DNA of 64,000 nt from Sutcliffiella horikoshii (lineage in GTDB: Bacteria; Bacillota; Bacilli; Bacillales; Bacillaceae_I). The first letter of the stretch is position 1. Each line of letters opens with the position of its first letter. A program made the position numbers and the translations under genes. The stretch spans positions 62,001-126,000 of the forward strand of contig NZ_RXZI01000007.1 of assembly GCF_021991925.1 (NCBI RefSeq), written 5' to 3'. Positions 17,541-25,752 of this stretch are shown one piece after another. The notes below the pieces were generated by a model, which had not been told where the DNA came from, made no database searches, and saw nothing but the letters and a program-made list of their open reading frames with translations.

Positions 17541-17960
17541 CTATAGCTTAGTAAAATACTTCTCTTTAAATGTCGGACTAAGTTCACTCCATACATCAAA
17601 CTTATTGCCATCGAGGTCTTCGAAAACAAAGTTTCTCCCCGCATGCCCTCTGTTCTCGATCTCTCCTACTTTGATGTCTTTTTTATTATAATCGTGATGA
17701 AGTTTCTCTAATGCCGTTAGACCATCCACTTCAAAAGTTAAAGAGAAACGCTCTTCACCGAACGCATCAATAAAGTTAGCCGTCTGTTCAGCCGCCGCTT
17801 TTACAAGAAAAAGGCTTTGCTCTGCAAGACCCAAGATTGCTTTGTCTTGATCTTGGTAGTTCAATTCTGCTCCCAACTTACTTACATACCACTCAGCAGA
17901 TTCTTCTACATTCGTTACAGGGATATACGTCGTTCCTATCCTCCATAATTTCTCTCCCAT
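17541..17960 (-). CDS. VOC-family (glyoxalase-like) protein
   Basis: A 139-aa protein with the same fold as its downstream neighbour: TTYIPVTNVEESAEWYVSKLG at the start and AGRNFVFEDLDGNKFDVWSE at the end. The pair may have arisen by duplication and then diverged strongly, or may be independent members. GGAGGAG precedes the ATG. It lies 14 nt after the GyrI-like gene, so three genes (GyrI-like, VOC, VOC) form one operon, suggesting binding or detoxification of small molecules; substrate unknown. Confidence 0.85.
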   Translation of the reverse strand: MGEKLWRIGTTYIPVTNVEESAEWYVSKLGAELNYQDQDKAILGLAEQSLFLVKAAAEQTANFIDAFGEERFSLTFEVDGLTALEKLHHDYNKKDIKVGEIENRGHAGRNFVFEDLDGNKFDVWSELSPTFKEKYFTKL

Positions 17961-17974
17961 TTTAACTCCTCCTT

Positions 17975-18451
17975 TTATTGAATCGTATCCAACAATTCCA
18001 CTACCAGTTTATTGGGATCATGCCAAGCTTCAAATTTTTCCACATGCCATTTTCCCGTTAGCCTTTGGTACCCTTGTTCGGCAGACCAATTATGTAATTC
18101 TTCGTACGCTTCAAAAATACCTTTGTTCGGTCCTTCATATCTTGCGGTGGCATATTTTTGAGAAGGAATGACAATCGTAACCATCTCGTTAGGTATATCT
18201 TCAAAACACTCGACTTCCACCATCACCCAATACCCATCTTCCTGTTCATTTTTGGCATCAACAATGAATACTCCATATTGGAGCTCACTATTCTTCACGT
18301 TCTTAATTTCTTGTAGGCGATTTACTAGTCTTTTAGACGCTTGTGGGATTTCGTTCGCATACTTTTCCCCTGCACATAAAACTCGGTAGCCCACCAATTT
18401 GAGTTCGTCGCACATTTTAGCTGTTGGTTCAGAAATCTTTTTCAATTTCAT
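17975..18451 (-). CDS. GyrI-like / AraC effector-binding domain protein
   Basis: A 158-aa stand-alone effector-binding domain: LKLVGYRVLCAGEKYANEIPQASKRL, YGVFIVDAKNEQEDGYWVMVEVECFEDIPNEM, YATARYEGP and a last helix with YEELHNWSAEQGY. Such domains bind small hydrophobic or cationic molecules and occur fused to AraC/MerR regulators or alone. No DNA-binding part is present. A strong ribosome site (AAAGGGGGGG) precedes the ATG. It heads the operon with two VOC genes. Confidence 0.8.
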   Translation of the reverse strand: MKLKKISEPTAKMCDELKLVGYRVLCAGEKYANEIPQASKRLVNRLQEIKNVKNSELQYGVFIVDAKNEQEDGYWVMVEVECFEDIPNEMVTIVIPSQKYATARYEGPNKGIFEAYEELHNWSAEQGYQRLTGKWHVEKFEAWHDPNKLVVELLDTIQ

Positions 18452-18515
18452 TAAGTGCCCCCCCTTTCATCTACTGTAAATTATTTCAAAATATTCAGTT
18501 AATTACAATCCTTTT

Positions 18516-18686
18516 TTAACAAAAGTATTTGTTAAAGTTTCCTGTTGATAATGAGCATGTTTCCAGCAGTTGATTGGAGCACTCTTTTGTTGGCATCTCT
18601 TTTACACCAACCGCATGATTACACTCCTTATCCTTGGCGCCACGGCTATTTTCGTAAGCTTTGTTACTTTTACGGATTTTCTCCAT
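18516..18686 (-). CDS. Small hydrophilic protein, possible
   Basis: A 56-aa lysine- and asparagine-rich open frame (EKIRKSNKAYENSRGAKDKE ... NFNKYFC) with four cysteines. I use the ATG at 18686; GAGGAAGG lies upstream at a slightly long distance, and a GTG at 18710 is the alternative. Codon choice looks coding on this strand, while the opposite frame is hydrophobic as expected for a shadow. No family recognised. Confidence 0.4.
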   Translation of the reverse strand: MEKIRKSNKAYENSRGAKDKECNHAVGVKEMPTKECSNQLLETCSLSTGNFNKYFC

Positions 18687-18826
18687 ACTGACGTATACCT
18701 TCCTCTTCACAATACAATATATGACGAAACTGTGCAGTTTTTAAGGAGTTTCCCTTCTACCGTTTCTATATGTTTGCAATGGGTAAACATATACAGAGAC
18801 TAACTTTTTGAAAGGGGTTATTAACT

Positions 18827-19162
18827 ATGTTGAGTAATGAACAACACCAAAAGTGTTTAGAGGAATGCCTGGCATGTATGGAGGCATGTAATACTTGCTT
18901 TGATGCTTGTTTGAACGAAGAGGACATAAATATGATGGCTGCCTGCATCCGCTTGGATAGGGAATGTTCGGATATTTGTGCACTCGCAGCAAGAGCGCTC
19001 CAATCCAACAGTCCTTTTTTAGAGCAGATTTGCAAACTTTGTGTGGAAATCTGCGAGGCTTGTGCAGAGGAATGCAGGAAGCATACACATGATCACTGCC
19101 AAAAATGTGCGGAAGCATGTAGACGTTGTGCCGCAGCTTGTCGGGAAATGGTCAGCAATTAA
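18827..19162 (+). CDS. Four-helix-bundle copper-binding protein (DUF326/Csp-like)
   Basis: A 111-aa protein with 19 cysteines, mostly as CxxxC/CxxC repeats along amphipathic helices (KCLEECLACMEACNTCFDAC at the start, CQKCAEACRRCAAAC at the end). This is the signature of DUF326 / Csp proteins (YhjQ in Bacillus subtilis), whose characterised members store many Cu(I) ions in a four-helix bundle. There is no signal peptide, so it is cytosolic. AAAGGGG precedes the ATG. A terminator follows, then a kinase-regulator pair that may respond to metal or redox stress. Confidence 0.9.
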   Translation: MLSNEQHQKCLEECLACMEACNTCFDACLNEEDINMMAACIRLDRECSDICALAARALQSNSPFLEQICKLCVEICEACAEECRKHTHDHCQKCAEACRRCAAACREMVSN

Positions 19163-19176
19163 TATTGATTATCTGG

Positions 19177-19203
19177 ACGCGCCATATAGATGGCGCGTTT
19201 TTA
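19177..19203 (+). terminator. Terminator of the copper-binding protein gene
   Basis: ACGCGCCA and TGGCGCGT pair as an 8-bp GC-rich stem around ATATAG, followed directly by a T-run. Confidence 0.85.
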
Positions 19204-19279
19204 GCTATTTCTGCATACATTCTTTATAATTTCTTGATAGACTGATAATACATACTTTTTAAGATATAGGAGAACTGTA

Positions 19280-20662
19280 ATGAAATTCTCTACTAAACTT
19301 GGTTTATGGTTTTTTATATGCTTACTAATTATTGAATCGATATCCATGTTAGTCTTGCATCGTCATGTGGTAGATTCCCTCGTAAAAGAGGAATTGAATT
19401 CTTTGTTGGCAAGGGGCAACAGCCATCGGGATGTCTTGTTGACCTCCATTACCCCAGACACGATTCAGCATATTGTTTTAATGGAGTCGAACACAGATAC
19501 AGAAGTCGTAATAATAAATGAGAACGGCTCAGTAATTGATTCCTCTATGCAAACGAGCAATCTGCCACATTACATAGTCAAAAAGTCAGCCGAGACCGAC
19601 GATGGTGTAGTTCAAGCTGATTGGAAACAGGAAGCATTTATTGCAACTGTCTCCCCTTTTCGTTCAGAGGAAGGCTCTACTGGCTATGTTTATATGCTAA
19701 AAAGCACCAATTCTCTACAAAAGGTGATACAGCAATTGAATCATCACTTTGGCATAGCTGTAGTTATCATTATGCTTTTTTTACTAGTAACAAATATCTT
19801 TTTAATAAAAATGCTGACTAAGCCGTTAATCAGAATGAAAGATGCTACTCAAAAGATCAGCCATGGAGACTTTACCGTAAAATTACCTATTAAAACGAAA
19901 GATGAGCTTGGGGAATTAGCCGAATCCATTCAAGCTTTGGCCAATCATTTAAATCATTTGCAACAGGAGCGAAAGGAGTTTCTTGCCAGTATTTCTCATG
20001 AATTGCGGACACCTTTGACATATATAAAGGGGTATGCTGAACTTGGAAGAAAACCGACTTTGGAGGACACCGTCCGGTTGGAATACTTGCATATTATCCA
20101 TGAGGAATCCACCCGGGTATCCAATATGCTCGAAGATTTATTTGAACTGGCAAAAATGGATCAGAATGCTTTTTCCATTCAAACACAAAGAAGGAACATG
20201 GAAGAATTCATCCTACCAATTTACGAAAGAGCACGGCCTGCCTTTGATAACGCCGGGATTGATTTAAAGTTGGATGTTATCAAAAGCTTTGATATTCAAA
20301 TAGATCCTAGACGCTTTGAGCAAATCGTTTTGAACTTATTAGACAATGCACTGAAATATTCTTCAGCAGGCTCCACCACAACCATTCAACTAAATAAAAG
20401 AGGGGATGAGTGCTTTCTAACAATCCATGATCAGGGAAAAGGTATCCCAGAAGAAGATATCCCCTATATTCTTGACCGTTTTTACCGTGTGGAAAAATCC
20501 CGGTCTCGTTTGACAGGTGGAGTCGGGCTTGGACTGGCTATTGTTAATGAACTTGTGGAAGCCCATGGCGGAACTCTTTCTATTAAGAGTGAACAATATC
20601 ATGGTACTGAAGTCACCATTTTATTAAGGGAGAACGAAAATGACACGAATTCTAATGATTGA
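19280..20662 (+). CDS. Membrane sensor histidine kinase
   Basis: A 460-aa kinase with two membrane helices (about 8-28 and 157-176) enclosing an extracytoplasmic sensor of about 125 residues, then HAMP, a HisKA dimerisation domain with the phosphorylated H240 in SISHELRTP, and an ATPase domain with N-box LLDNALKYS, G1 DQGKGIP and G2 GVGLGLAIV. It should phosphorylate the regulator encoded next, which overlaps it by 23 bp. AGGAG precedes the ATG. With the copper-binding, ferric-reductase-like and YdhK genes around it, a metal or redox signal is plausible but inferred. Confidence 0.93.
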   Translation: MKFSTKLGLWFFICLLIIESISMLVLHRHVVDSLVKEELNSLLARGNSHRDVLLTSITPDTIQHIVLMESNTDTEVVIINENGSVIDSSMQTSNLPHYIVKKSAETDDGVVQADWKQEAFIATVSPFRSEEGSTGYVYMLKSTNSLQKVIQQLNHHFGIAVVIIMLFLLVTNIFLIKMLTKPLIRMKDATQKISHGDFTVKLPIKTKDELGELAESIQALANHLNHLQQERKEFLASISHELRTPLTYIKGYAELGRKPTLEDTVRLEYLHIIHEESTRVSNMLEDLFELAKMDQNAFSIQTQRRNMEEFILPIYERARPAFDNAGIDLKLDVIKSFDIQIDPRRFEQIVLNLLDNALKYSSAGSTTTIQLNKRGDECFLTIHDQGKGIPEEDIPYILDRFYRVEKSRSRLTGGVGLGLAIVNELVEAHGGTLSIKSEQYHGTEVTILLRENENDTNSND

Positions 20663-21335
20663 TGATGAAAAAAGAATGCTTGATTTGTTAACACTTTATC
20701 TGACTCCGTATCAGTTTGAGTGCTTCCAATATCAGTCAGGCATGGAAGCCATAACTTTTTTAGAAAAGGAAGAAGTCGACATTGTTTTACTGGATGTCAT
20801 GATGCCGACAATGGACGGGTGGGAAACCCTAAAAGTAATTAGAAAGACTTCCAATGTCCCAGTCATCATGCTAACTGCCAGAAACGATAAGGATGATATT
20901 GTAAAGGGCCTTAAAAGTGGGGCGGATGACTATGTGTCAAAACCTTTTGATGAAGACGAACTTATCGCACGTATAGAAGCCGTGATGAGACGGACAAAAC
21001 CAGTAGACACCAATCATTATTCATTGCGCTTCAAAGGATTGGTTCTTAACACTTCGTCTTTCCATGTGCAGTATAACGGAGAAAAGATCTCTGTTACACC
21101 AAAAGAATTTGCGATTCTCGAAACATTCCTTTTGAATCAGGATAAGGTGTTTTCAAGAGACCATCTAATTGTATCCTTGTGGGAGTTCGATGCTGAGACA
21201 GAGAACAGGACCATCGACTCGCATATTAGAAACCTTCGAAGCAAGTTGCGAAAGGCTGGTTTTGAGGTGGACAAATACCTCGAGACCATCTGGGGAGTGG
21301 GGTATAGATGGAATGATCAGTACGAAGGAAAGTGA
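20640..21335 (+). CDS. OmpR-family response regulator
   Basis: A 231-aa regulator: receiver domain with acidic pocket D8/D9, phosphorylation site D52 (LLDVMMP), T/S and K switch residues (LTARN, VSKPF), then a winged-helix DNA-binding domain (about 130-228) ending with IDSHIRNLRSKLRKAG and TIWGVGYRW. It is partnered with the overlapping histidine kinase. The ATG at 20640 lies within the kinase's end behind AAGGGAGAACG, so translation is coupled. Confidence 0.95.
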   Translation: MTRILMIDDEKRMLDLLTLYLTPYQFECFQYQSGMEAITFLEKEEVDIVLLDVMMPTMDGWETLKVIRKTSNVPVIMLTARNDKDDIVKGLKSGADDYVSKPFDEDELIARIEAVMRRTKPVDTNHYSLRFKGLVLNTSSFHVQYNGEKISVTPKEFAILETFLLNQDKVFSRDHLIVSLWEFDAETENRTIDSHIRNLRSKLRKAGFEVDKYLETIWGVGYRWNDQYEGK

Positions 21336-21363
21336 ACATAATTTCCAAGGGGGACATTAGGCG

Positions 21364-22035
21364 GTGAAAAAAATAACGGCTTCTTTTAGGTCAAGTAGAC
21401 AACATGCAATTGTGGGAATATCTTCGCTGCTTGCCTGCTATATTTTGGTTCAAACAAGGCATGATATAGCTCCTCTTCATTCATGGAACCGAGCATTTGC
21501 AGACGTTTCCCTATTCATGCTTGCCCTCGTGCTGATATTGGGCCCACTTTCACATTTCCATAAACCTTTGCAAAAGCAAATCGTTTGGAGAAGACCAATC
21601 GGTATTTGGTCTGCCATTCATGCCGGGTTGCACACAATCATCATTCTGGATGGTTGGGTCGAATGGAAATTTGAGCGGTTGTTCTTTATTTTCACCCCGC
21701 CAGGACAACCATGGATACTGCACCCTGGTTTTGCACTTGCCAATACAATTGGCATACTTGCTCTAGGCTATTATTTGATATTGACAGCAAGTTCTAATGA
21801 CTGGAGTGTCAAACTTTTGGGTGTAAAATCATGGAAGTACCTCCAACAGAAAGCTACGGTTTTATATACTCTGATTATTTTGCATACACTCTATTTTCTT
21901 TTTCTCCACGAACCAGAGAATCCAAATTGGTTCAAAGTCCCTTTTGTTATCCTATTAGTACTCATCTTTGTAATAAGAGTCTCTGCATTCCTTAAGATCG
22001 CCAAAGGAAAAAGCTTGAAAAAGGTCGATGAATAA
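21364..22035 (+). CDS. Ferric-reductase-like membrane protein
   Basis: A 223-aa protein with about six helices resembling the ferric-reductase-like transmembrane domain (FRD; MsrQ/YedZ group). Histidines in helices (SHFHKP, IHAGLHTIII, ILHTLYFLFLHE) fit a heme b-binding membrane protein. It starts with GTG at 21364, behind AAGGGGG; it lies 28 nt after the response regulator and so belongs to the same transcript. It may reduce metal ions or feed electrons to an extracytoplasmic reductase; no periplasmic MsrP partner is seen. Confidence 0.72.
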   Translation: MKKITASFRSSRQHAIVGISSLLACYILVQTRHDIAPLHSWNRAFADVSLFMLALVLILGPLSHFHKPLQKQIVWRRPIGIWSAIHAGLHTIIILDGWVEWKFERLFFIFTPPGQPWILHPGFALANTIGILALGYYLILTASSNDWSVKLLGVKSWKYLQQKATVLYTLIILHTLYFLFLHEPENPNWFKVPFVILLVLIFVIRVSAFLKIAKGKSLKKVDE

Positions 22036-22058
22036 CCTTTCACAAGCTTTTTTACTTC

Positions 22059-22658
22059 CTATTCTTCTTTTGATAGCTCACTCTCTGTTACCCATTTGTG
22101 GTTTGTCACTTCTTCTCCACTGTCTGTCAGAGTGAAATCCACCATATAAACCGTTGTTTGTTCTGCAGAATCGATGGTTGCCGTAGCACCTTGCATACCT
22201 TCCATATGGTCTGCGTCCACTTCCACTTCATCACCTACTACATAAGGCTCTTCTTGGGCATCCTTTACTTCTTCATGAATAATCCATTTATGATCTTCCA
22301 CTCGTTCCCCGCCATCTGTCGGGTCATAAGAAATAGAGTAGACGGTTGTTTCATAAGCTCCCACAATGGTAGCTTCCGCACCTTCCATACCAGGCATATG
22401 GGCTTCTGTAATGGTAGCAGTGCTTCCCACTTCAAATGTTGGGTTTTCTTTTTCCTTTAAACCTTCAGGCACCTCACCTGAACCGGACATATCCATTCCG
22501 GAGTGATCACCATGACCTCCATTGGAGGATTCTTTCTCTTCTGCATTATTGGCTTGATTATTGTTTGGCGCAGCCTTATCCCCATCACCTGTTGCACAGC
22601 CGGATAATGTGATGGCTGCTGCCATAGTTAGTATACCTAGTAGCTTTCTTCTTTTCAT
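22059..22658 (-). CDS. YdhK-family lipoprotein with two DUF1541 repeats
   Basis: A 199-aa lipoprotein (lipobox LSGC, C21) with a His/Met-rich linker (GGHGDHSGMDMSG) and two tandem DUF1541 units, about 80-135 (AHMPGMEGAEATI ... TVYSISYDPTDGGERVEDHKW) and 142-195 (DHMEGMQGATATI ... TVYMVDFTLTDSGEEVTNHKW). The Met/His-rich stretches suggest copper or other soft-metal binding at the outer face of the membrane. It is convergent with the kinase-regulator-reductase operon. GGAGGTTATTG precedes the ATG. Confidence 0.88.
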   Translation of the reverse strand: MKRRKLLGILTMAAAITLSGCATGDGDKAAPNNNQANNAEEKESSNGGHGDHSGMDMSGSGEVPEGLKEKENPTFEVGSTATITEAHMPGMEGAEATIVGAYETTVYSISYDPTDGGERVEDHKWIIHEEVKDAQEEPYVVGDEVEVDADHMEGMQGATATIDSAEQTTVYMVDFTLTDSGEEVTNHKWVTESELSKEE

Positions 22659-22731
22659 ACAATAACCTCCTCTAAAGTTCTATACTCAAAGTGTACCCAA
22701 AAAGTTTGCAGAAAATATGAAGAAAGCACAT

Positions 22732-23418
22732 TCACTTGTTTCTTTTAGTAAGGACCTGATCTATTATCTTCCCGAATTCATCTACAACCATCTCCGCACC
22801 CTTACTATTCAGATGAACCCCATCAATCGTCAAATGCAGGCCTCTCTCCGCAGCCAACCTGTCCACTCGCTTTGGGCTTCTGTAGAAGAATACATCTTTT
22901 ACTAATCTCCCAACGCCGGTACTGAGATAATCCGTTGTACGTAATGCTTCTAACTGCTCTGTAAATATTTGATGCAAATCAATAAACATGACATCCTTAT
23001 GCCCTTTTGAAATTTCTTCGATAATCATGGAAAGATTGAGCAATCCTCTGTTGGAAGAGTTTATGTTTTCCCCGATCAACGCAGGGGACACGACCACAAC
23101 CTTTTTGGAAGAATGCAAGACTAATTCTAGTACATGTTCATAGTATTCCCGGAACTCTTCCGAATTCCTGGTAATCGGCTGAGCCTGTACCTTCAGCAGC
23201 CTCGAATAAATATCATTGACTCCAATCCATAGGAAGGCCAGGTCATGGTCTTGTTCTAATTTATTTTTTGTAAGCCTTGTATGTAAGCTCTTTACGGTTT
23301 CTCCGGCTTTTCCAAGATTAATAAACTTACTATCTGGGTATTTCTTTTTTAGTATATTGAAGAAGGAAACGCCTGGTTTGCCTTCTGTTAAGCTGTCTCC
23401 GATGCATGCGATTTTCAT
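22732..23418 (-). CDS. SGNH/GDSL-family esterase or lipase
   Basis: A 228-aa cytosolic hydrolase of the SGNH fold. Block I GDSLTEG contains the nucleophile S9, block II has the glycine in LGKAGETV, block III GVNDIY has the asparagine, and block V DGVHLN has the catalytic D and H. Substrate (acyl ester of lipid, sugar or peptide) unknown. No signal peptide. It ends a series of minus-strand small genes. Confidence 0.88.
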   Translation of the reverse strand: MKIACIGDSLTEGKPGVSFFNILKKKYPDSKFINLGKAGETVKSLHTRLTKNKLEQDHDLAFLWIGVNDIYSRLLKVQAQPITRNSEEFREYYEHVLELVLHSSKKVVVVSPALIGENINSSNRGLLNLSMIIEEISKGHKDVMFIDLHQIFTEQLEALRTTDYLSTGVGRLVKDVFFYRSPKRVDRLAAERGLHLTIDGVHLNSKGAEMVVDEFGKIIDQVLTKRNK

Positions 23419-23436
23419 AGTGAAGTCCCCCCATTG

Positions 23437-23607
23437 TCACAGTTGGTCTAAAATAGCGAATTTTAATACAGTCAGCAACACAAAGGCTGCCGCTATATTG
23501 CGCCAATTCACTACTATTCTATCACTTTTCGGTTGCACAATCCCTAACGCCACAATGTTCCAGAACCACTTGCTGTCATCCGTATGGTAGGATATACTTT
23601 CATGTTT
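23437..23607 (-). pseudogene. Remnant: C-terminal fragment of a membrane protein
   Basis: An open stretch of 56 codons that reads like real protein (SKWFWNIVALGIVQPKSDRI then VVNWRNIAAAFVLLTVLKFAIL) and ends with TGA at 23437. It has no ATG, and the only GTG codons lie well inside; an in-frame TAG closes it upstream. The hydrophobic end suggests a membrane protein tail. I read it as the 3' remnant of a deleted gene between two functional ones. The family is not recognised. Confidence 0.35.
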
Positions 23608-23618
23608 CTAAATCAGAG

Positions 23619-23936
23619 TCATTGGCTTAGTTTTTCAGTTAATATTTTTTGCCTGCCCACTCCTCGGTCATATTGAAAGGCTCCGATTATTAAGATAGTG
23701 AAGAGAAACAAAGGGGTCAGGTAACCCATGATGGTATCTAGGAATGCTGTAACTTCGAAGTCGGTTTTTTGCTTATTCATAAGGAAACCTGTCATGAGTA
23801 CAGATAACATTATTAAAGGTAATAGCACTCTGTTTATTTTCGGAGCCATTTTATAGAAAATCGAACCAGATGCCACTAGTAGAAATAGAATGGACATGGA
23901 TAAAGAAGAAAGCCAAGTGATCGAGATGATATTCAT
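23619..23936 (-). CDS. Small membrane protein of unknown function
   Basis: A 105-aa protein with three hydrophobic helices (about 5-27, 33-52, 63-88) and a basic C-terminal tail. I choose the ATG at 23936 because it overlaps the stop of the preceding small gene (ATGA), a sign of translational coupling, and AAGGGG lies 11-12 nt upstream; the frame is open to 23972. Family not recognised. The two proteins may form one membrane complex. Confidence 0.6.
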   Translation of the reverse strand: MNIISITWLSSLSMSILFLLVASGSIFYKMAPKINRVLLPLIMLSVLMTGFLMNKQKTDFEVTAFLDTIMGYLTPLFLFTILIIGAFQYDRGVGRQKILTEKLSQ

Positions 23937-24097
23937 CTCAGTGGAATCCCCTTCCATAAAGCGATTCCCCAACTAACCAGATAAAGCCCCACAGTAAACG
24001 CATTAAGGTAGGCAATCTTCTTTTTCCCTATTCGGAAGTATAAAATCGGGCTTGCCATTACACAGATTAGGACAAGATTAATGATAAAATCCTGCAT
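23933..24097 (-). CDS. Very small membrane protein, coupled to the next gene
   Basis: A 54-aa protein (MQDFIINLVLICVMASPILY then FRIGKKKIAYLNAFTVGLYL, ending IALWKGIPLR) with two short hydrophobic helices. GAGGAG lies about 9 nt before the ATG at 24097, 6 nt after the upstream gene's stop. Its TGA overlaps the next gene's ATG by 4 bp. Such coupling strongly supports a real gene despite the size. Function unknown. Confidence 0.65.
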   Translation of the reverse strand: MQDFIINLVLICVMASPILYFRIGKKKIAYLNAFTVGLYLVSWGIALWKGIPLR

Positions 24098-24103
24098 CTA
24101 GGT

Positions 24104-24499
24104 TCACTCCTCTTCTAGACTCACTCTCTTCACGAGTTCTTCAATCGTCCCGCTAATCTTCTCAACGTTGTCTAGATGATAAAAAGTGCTAGTCGACTCA
24201 ATGTTATCTATGTCATGATTCTCGGAAAACAGATAAATCTTTTTACCTTGACCAAGGGCAATACCAAACTCGATATGGCTTCCCTTGCCTGCGGGCAACA
24301 TAACGATCAGAAAGTCCGCCTCTACTACAGCAGAAAGTTCCTTCTCCCCAATTACCTTTAGGTCTTCTAATGTGGCGGCGCGCTCGTTTTGAGTCCAATC
24401 ATAAGTATGGATGAAACCTTTCTCTTTCAGTTGTCCACTCACTTGTCGCACCTTGTCTATATTCATGAAGCTTGAAGCTATGTAGAATTTACTCATCAT
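24104..24499 (-). CDS. Nucleoside 2-deoxyribosyltransferase-like protein
   Basis: A 131-aa protein with the fold signature of the nucleoside 2-deoxyribosyltransferase family: KFYIASSFMNIDKVRQVSGQL at the start, then EADFLIVMLPAGKGSHIEFGIALGQGKKIYLF. Family members transfer deoxyribose between bases or hydrolyse nucleotides; the conserved GSHIEFGIA segment contains the likely catalytic glutamate. Many Bacillus relatives are annotated only as group-specific proteins. It is within an operon with an upstream lipoprotein and downstream small membrane proteins. Confidence 0.72.
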   Translation of the reverse strand: MMSKFYIASSFMNIDKVRQVSGQLKEKGFIHTYDWTQNERAATLEDLKVIGEKELSAVVEADFLIVMLPAGKGSHIEFGIALGQGKKIYLFSENHDIDNIESTSTFYHLDNVEKISGTIEELVKRVSLEEE

Positions 24500-24501
24500 G
24501 G

Positions 24502-24954
24502 TTAATCCCCCAAGTACATACTATCCAATAATTTATAAACACCTTGTGCTGCCTCCTCGGAAAGAGAATATATGACATGAGTATCCTTCCTGTTCATAAT
24601 TGTTCCTGAGGATTCGTGGATCCAGAGGTAGTATGAATCTCCACCCAACAACACTTTATAGTGGGGATCTGACATATCAACTGCACCAGGTTCTTTTTTA
24701 GCATGATAGAAAGCATCTTGAATAGTTTTTATATCCTCTTGGCTTGTTAGCGTCTTTTCAGAATCCACTTTCACTTCTGAGAAGCTCTCCATTTCATTAA
24801 TCACAAATTGGTCCATGACTGCTTCTGCGTCATCTACTACAGCTTCTTTTATATCCTCTTTCACATTAGCCGTATTCCGGTCCTCTATTGAACACGCAGC
24901 CAGCAGTATAATGAAAACCACACAAATTCCTAATAATGACGCTTTCCTTTTCAT
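24502..24954 (-). CDS. Lipoprotein of unknown function
   Basis: A 150-aa protein with lipobox LAAC (C21) after a hydrophobic signal. The mature part is acidic at first (EDIKEAVVDDAEAVMDQFV), then a compact domain with GAVDMSDPHYKVLLGGDSYYLWI and a final helix AAQGVYKLLDSM. The pattern recalls the small extracytoplasmic lipoproteins found next to regulatory genes in Bacillus, but I do not recognise the family. The stop lies 3 nt from the next start, so it is operonic. Confidence 0.7.
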   Translation of the reverse strand: MKRKASLLGICVVFIILLAACSIEDRNTANVKEDIKEAVVDDAEAVMDQFVINEMESFSEVKVDSEKTLTSQEDIKTIQDAFYHAKKEPGAVDMSDPHYKVLLGGDSYYLWIHESSGTIMNRKDTHVIYSLSEEAAQGVYKLLDSMYLGD

Positions 24955-24972
24955 CTCTAACCCCCCACTTCC

Positions 24973-25440
24973 TCATTTAACAATTGGTAGACTCTCTTTC
25001 GACAGAAGATCATCAATGAATACCTTGTGCTCGGTAAGAATATTTTCTGGTAAGCGATGCATAGGAAAAAACTCATTGCGTAGCGACTCATCATTACTTT
25101 TGATTAGGTCGCCATTATATTGCTTGCAAGTAAAAAGTACTTGCACCAATGAGACCTGATCTCCGTTTGGGAATGTCTTATCATACTCTGGCCCTGAATA
25201 GATCCCAAAAAGCTCAAGTTGTTCTAAAAGAAGTCCCGTTTCTTCGTAGACTTCTCTGCGTGCGGCATCACTTATGTTCTCCCCGAGTTCCATGAAGCCG
25301 CCTGGCAGTCCCCACTGTGCATTATCTGTCCGTTGCTGAAGGAGCAAGCTTCCATCTGAATCAATAACAAAGGCTCCAGCAACCACCATAATTACTTTTT
25401 CATTGCCTACCATTGCTCTTAGATGTGTTATGTAATCCAT
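24973..25440 (-). CDS. NUDIX hydrolase
   Basis: A 155-aa enzyme with a complete NUDIX box GGFMELGENISDAARREVYEETGL (residues about 47-70), preceded by LLLQQRTDNAQWGLPGG. It should hydrolyse a nucleoside diphosphate linked to another group (for example an ADP-ribose or oxidised nucleotide); substrate not predictable. The gene follows repeat array A, which occupies its upstream region. Confidence 0.9.
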   Translation of the reverse strand: MDYITHLRAMVGNEKVIMVVAGAFVIDSDGSLLLQQRTDNAQWGLPGGFMELGENISDAARREVYEETGLLLEQLELFGIYSGPEYDKTFPNGDQVSLVQVLFTCKQYNGDLIKSNDESLRNEFFPMHRLPENILTEHKVFIDDLLSKESLPIVK

Positions 25441-25529
25441 TGGATATCAGTCCTTTTCTATTTACGTATATGACGTACTAGTTAGGGGATAAGTTTCACT
25501 TTTGGGTTTGTCGAAACCTTAGAGAATTT

Positions 25530-25650
25530 GGCGAACGGCTCGTATTTTTTATTAACGGAAAATAAATCAGCGTGTTCGGCTCGTATTTTTCCTTAACGGA
25601 AAATAAAATTGGCTTAACGGAAAGTAAAAGTGACCTAACGGAAAATAAAT
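25530..25650. repeat. Intergenic direct-repeat array A (TTAACGGAAAATAAA type)
   Basis: Four copies of TTAACGGAAAATAAA or a one- or two-base variant start at 25552, 25593, 25614 and 25635, spaced 41, 21 and 21 bp. In the first two units a second motif, CGGCTCGTATTTTT, also repeats 41 bp apart (25536 and 25577). The array fills much of the 312-bp spacer between the 2OG-oxygenase gene and the NUDIX gene. An open minus-strand frame through it exists only because 21 is a multiple of three. Confidence 0.8.
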
Positions 25651-25752
25651 CCCCTACCAAGCCCATTTCGAGGTCCAAAACTCCCTTGGCAGTACCACAT
25701 TCCGCCATAAATGCAAATAACGCTAACCTCCCAAGAGATTAGCGTCCCAAAT

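Noticed and set aside
18570-18803. A hydrophobic 77-codon plus-strand frame
   Set aside because: It is the antisense of the hydrophilic minus-strand frame at 18516-18686, whose codon use looks more natural; no ribosome site.
25496-25708. A 70-codon minus-strand reading frame through repeat array A
   Set aside because: The frame is open because the repeat period is a multiple of three; heptapeptide repeats and no ribosome site. The C1 and C2 arrays give similar frames.
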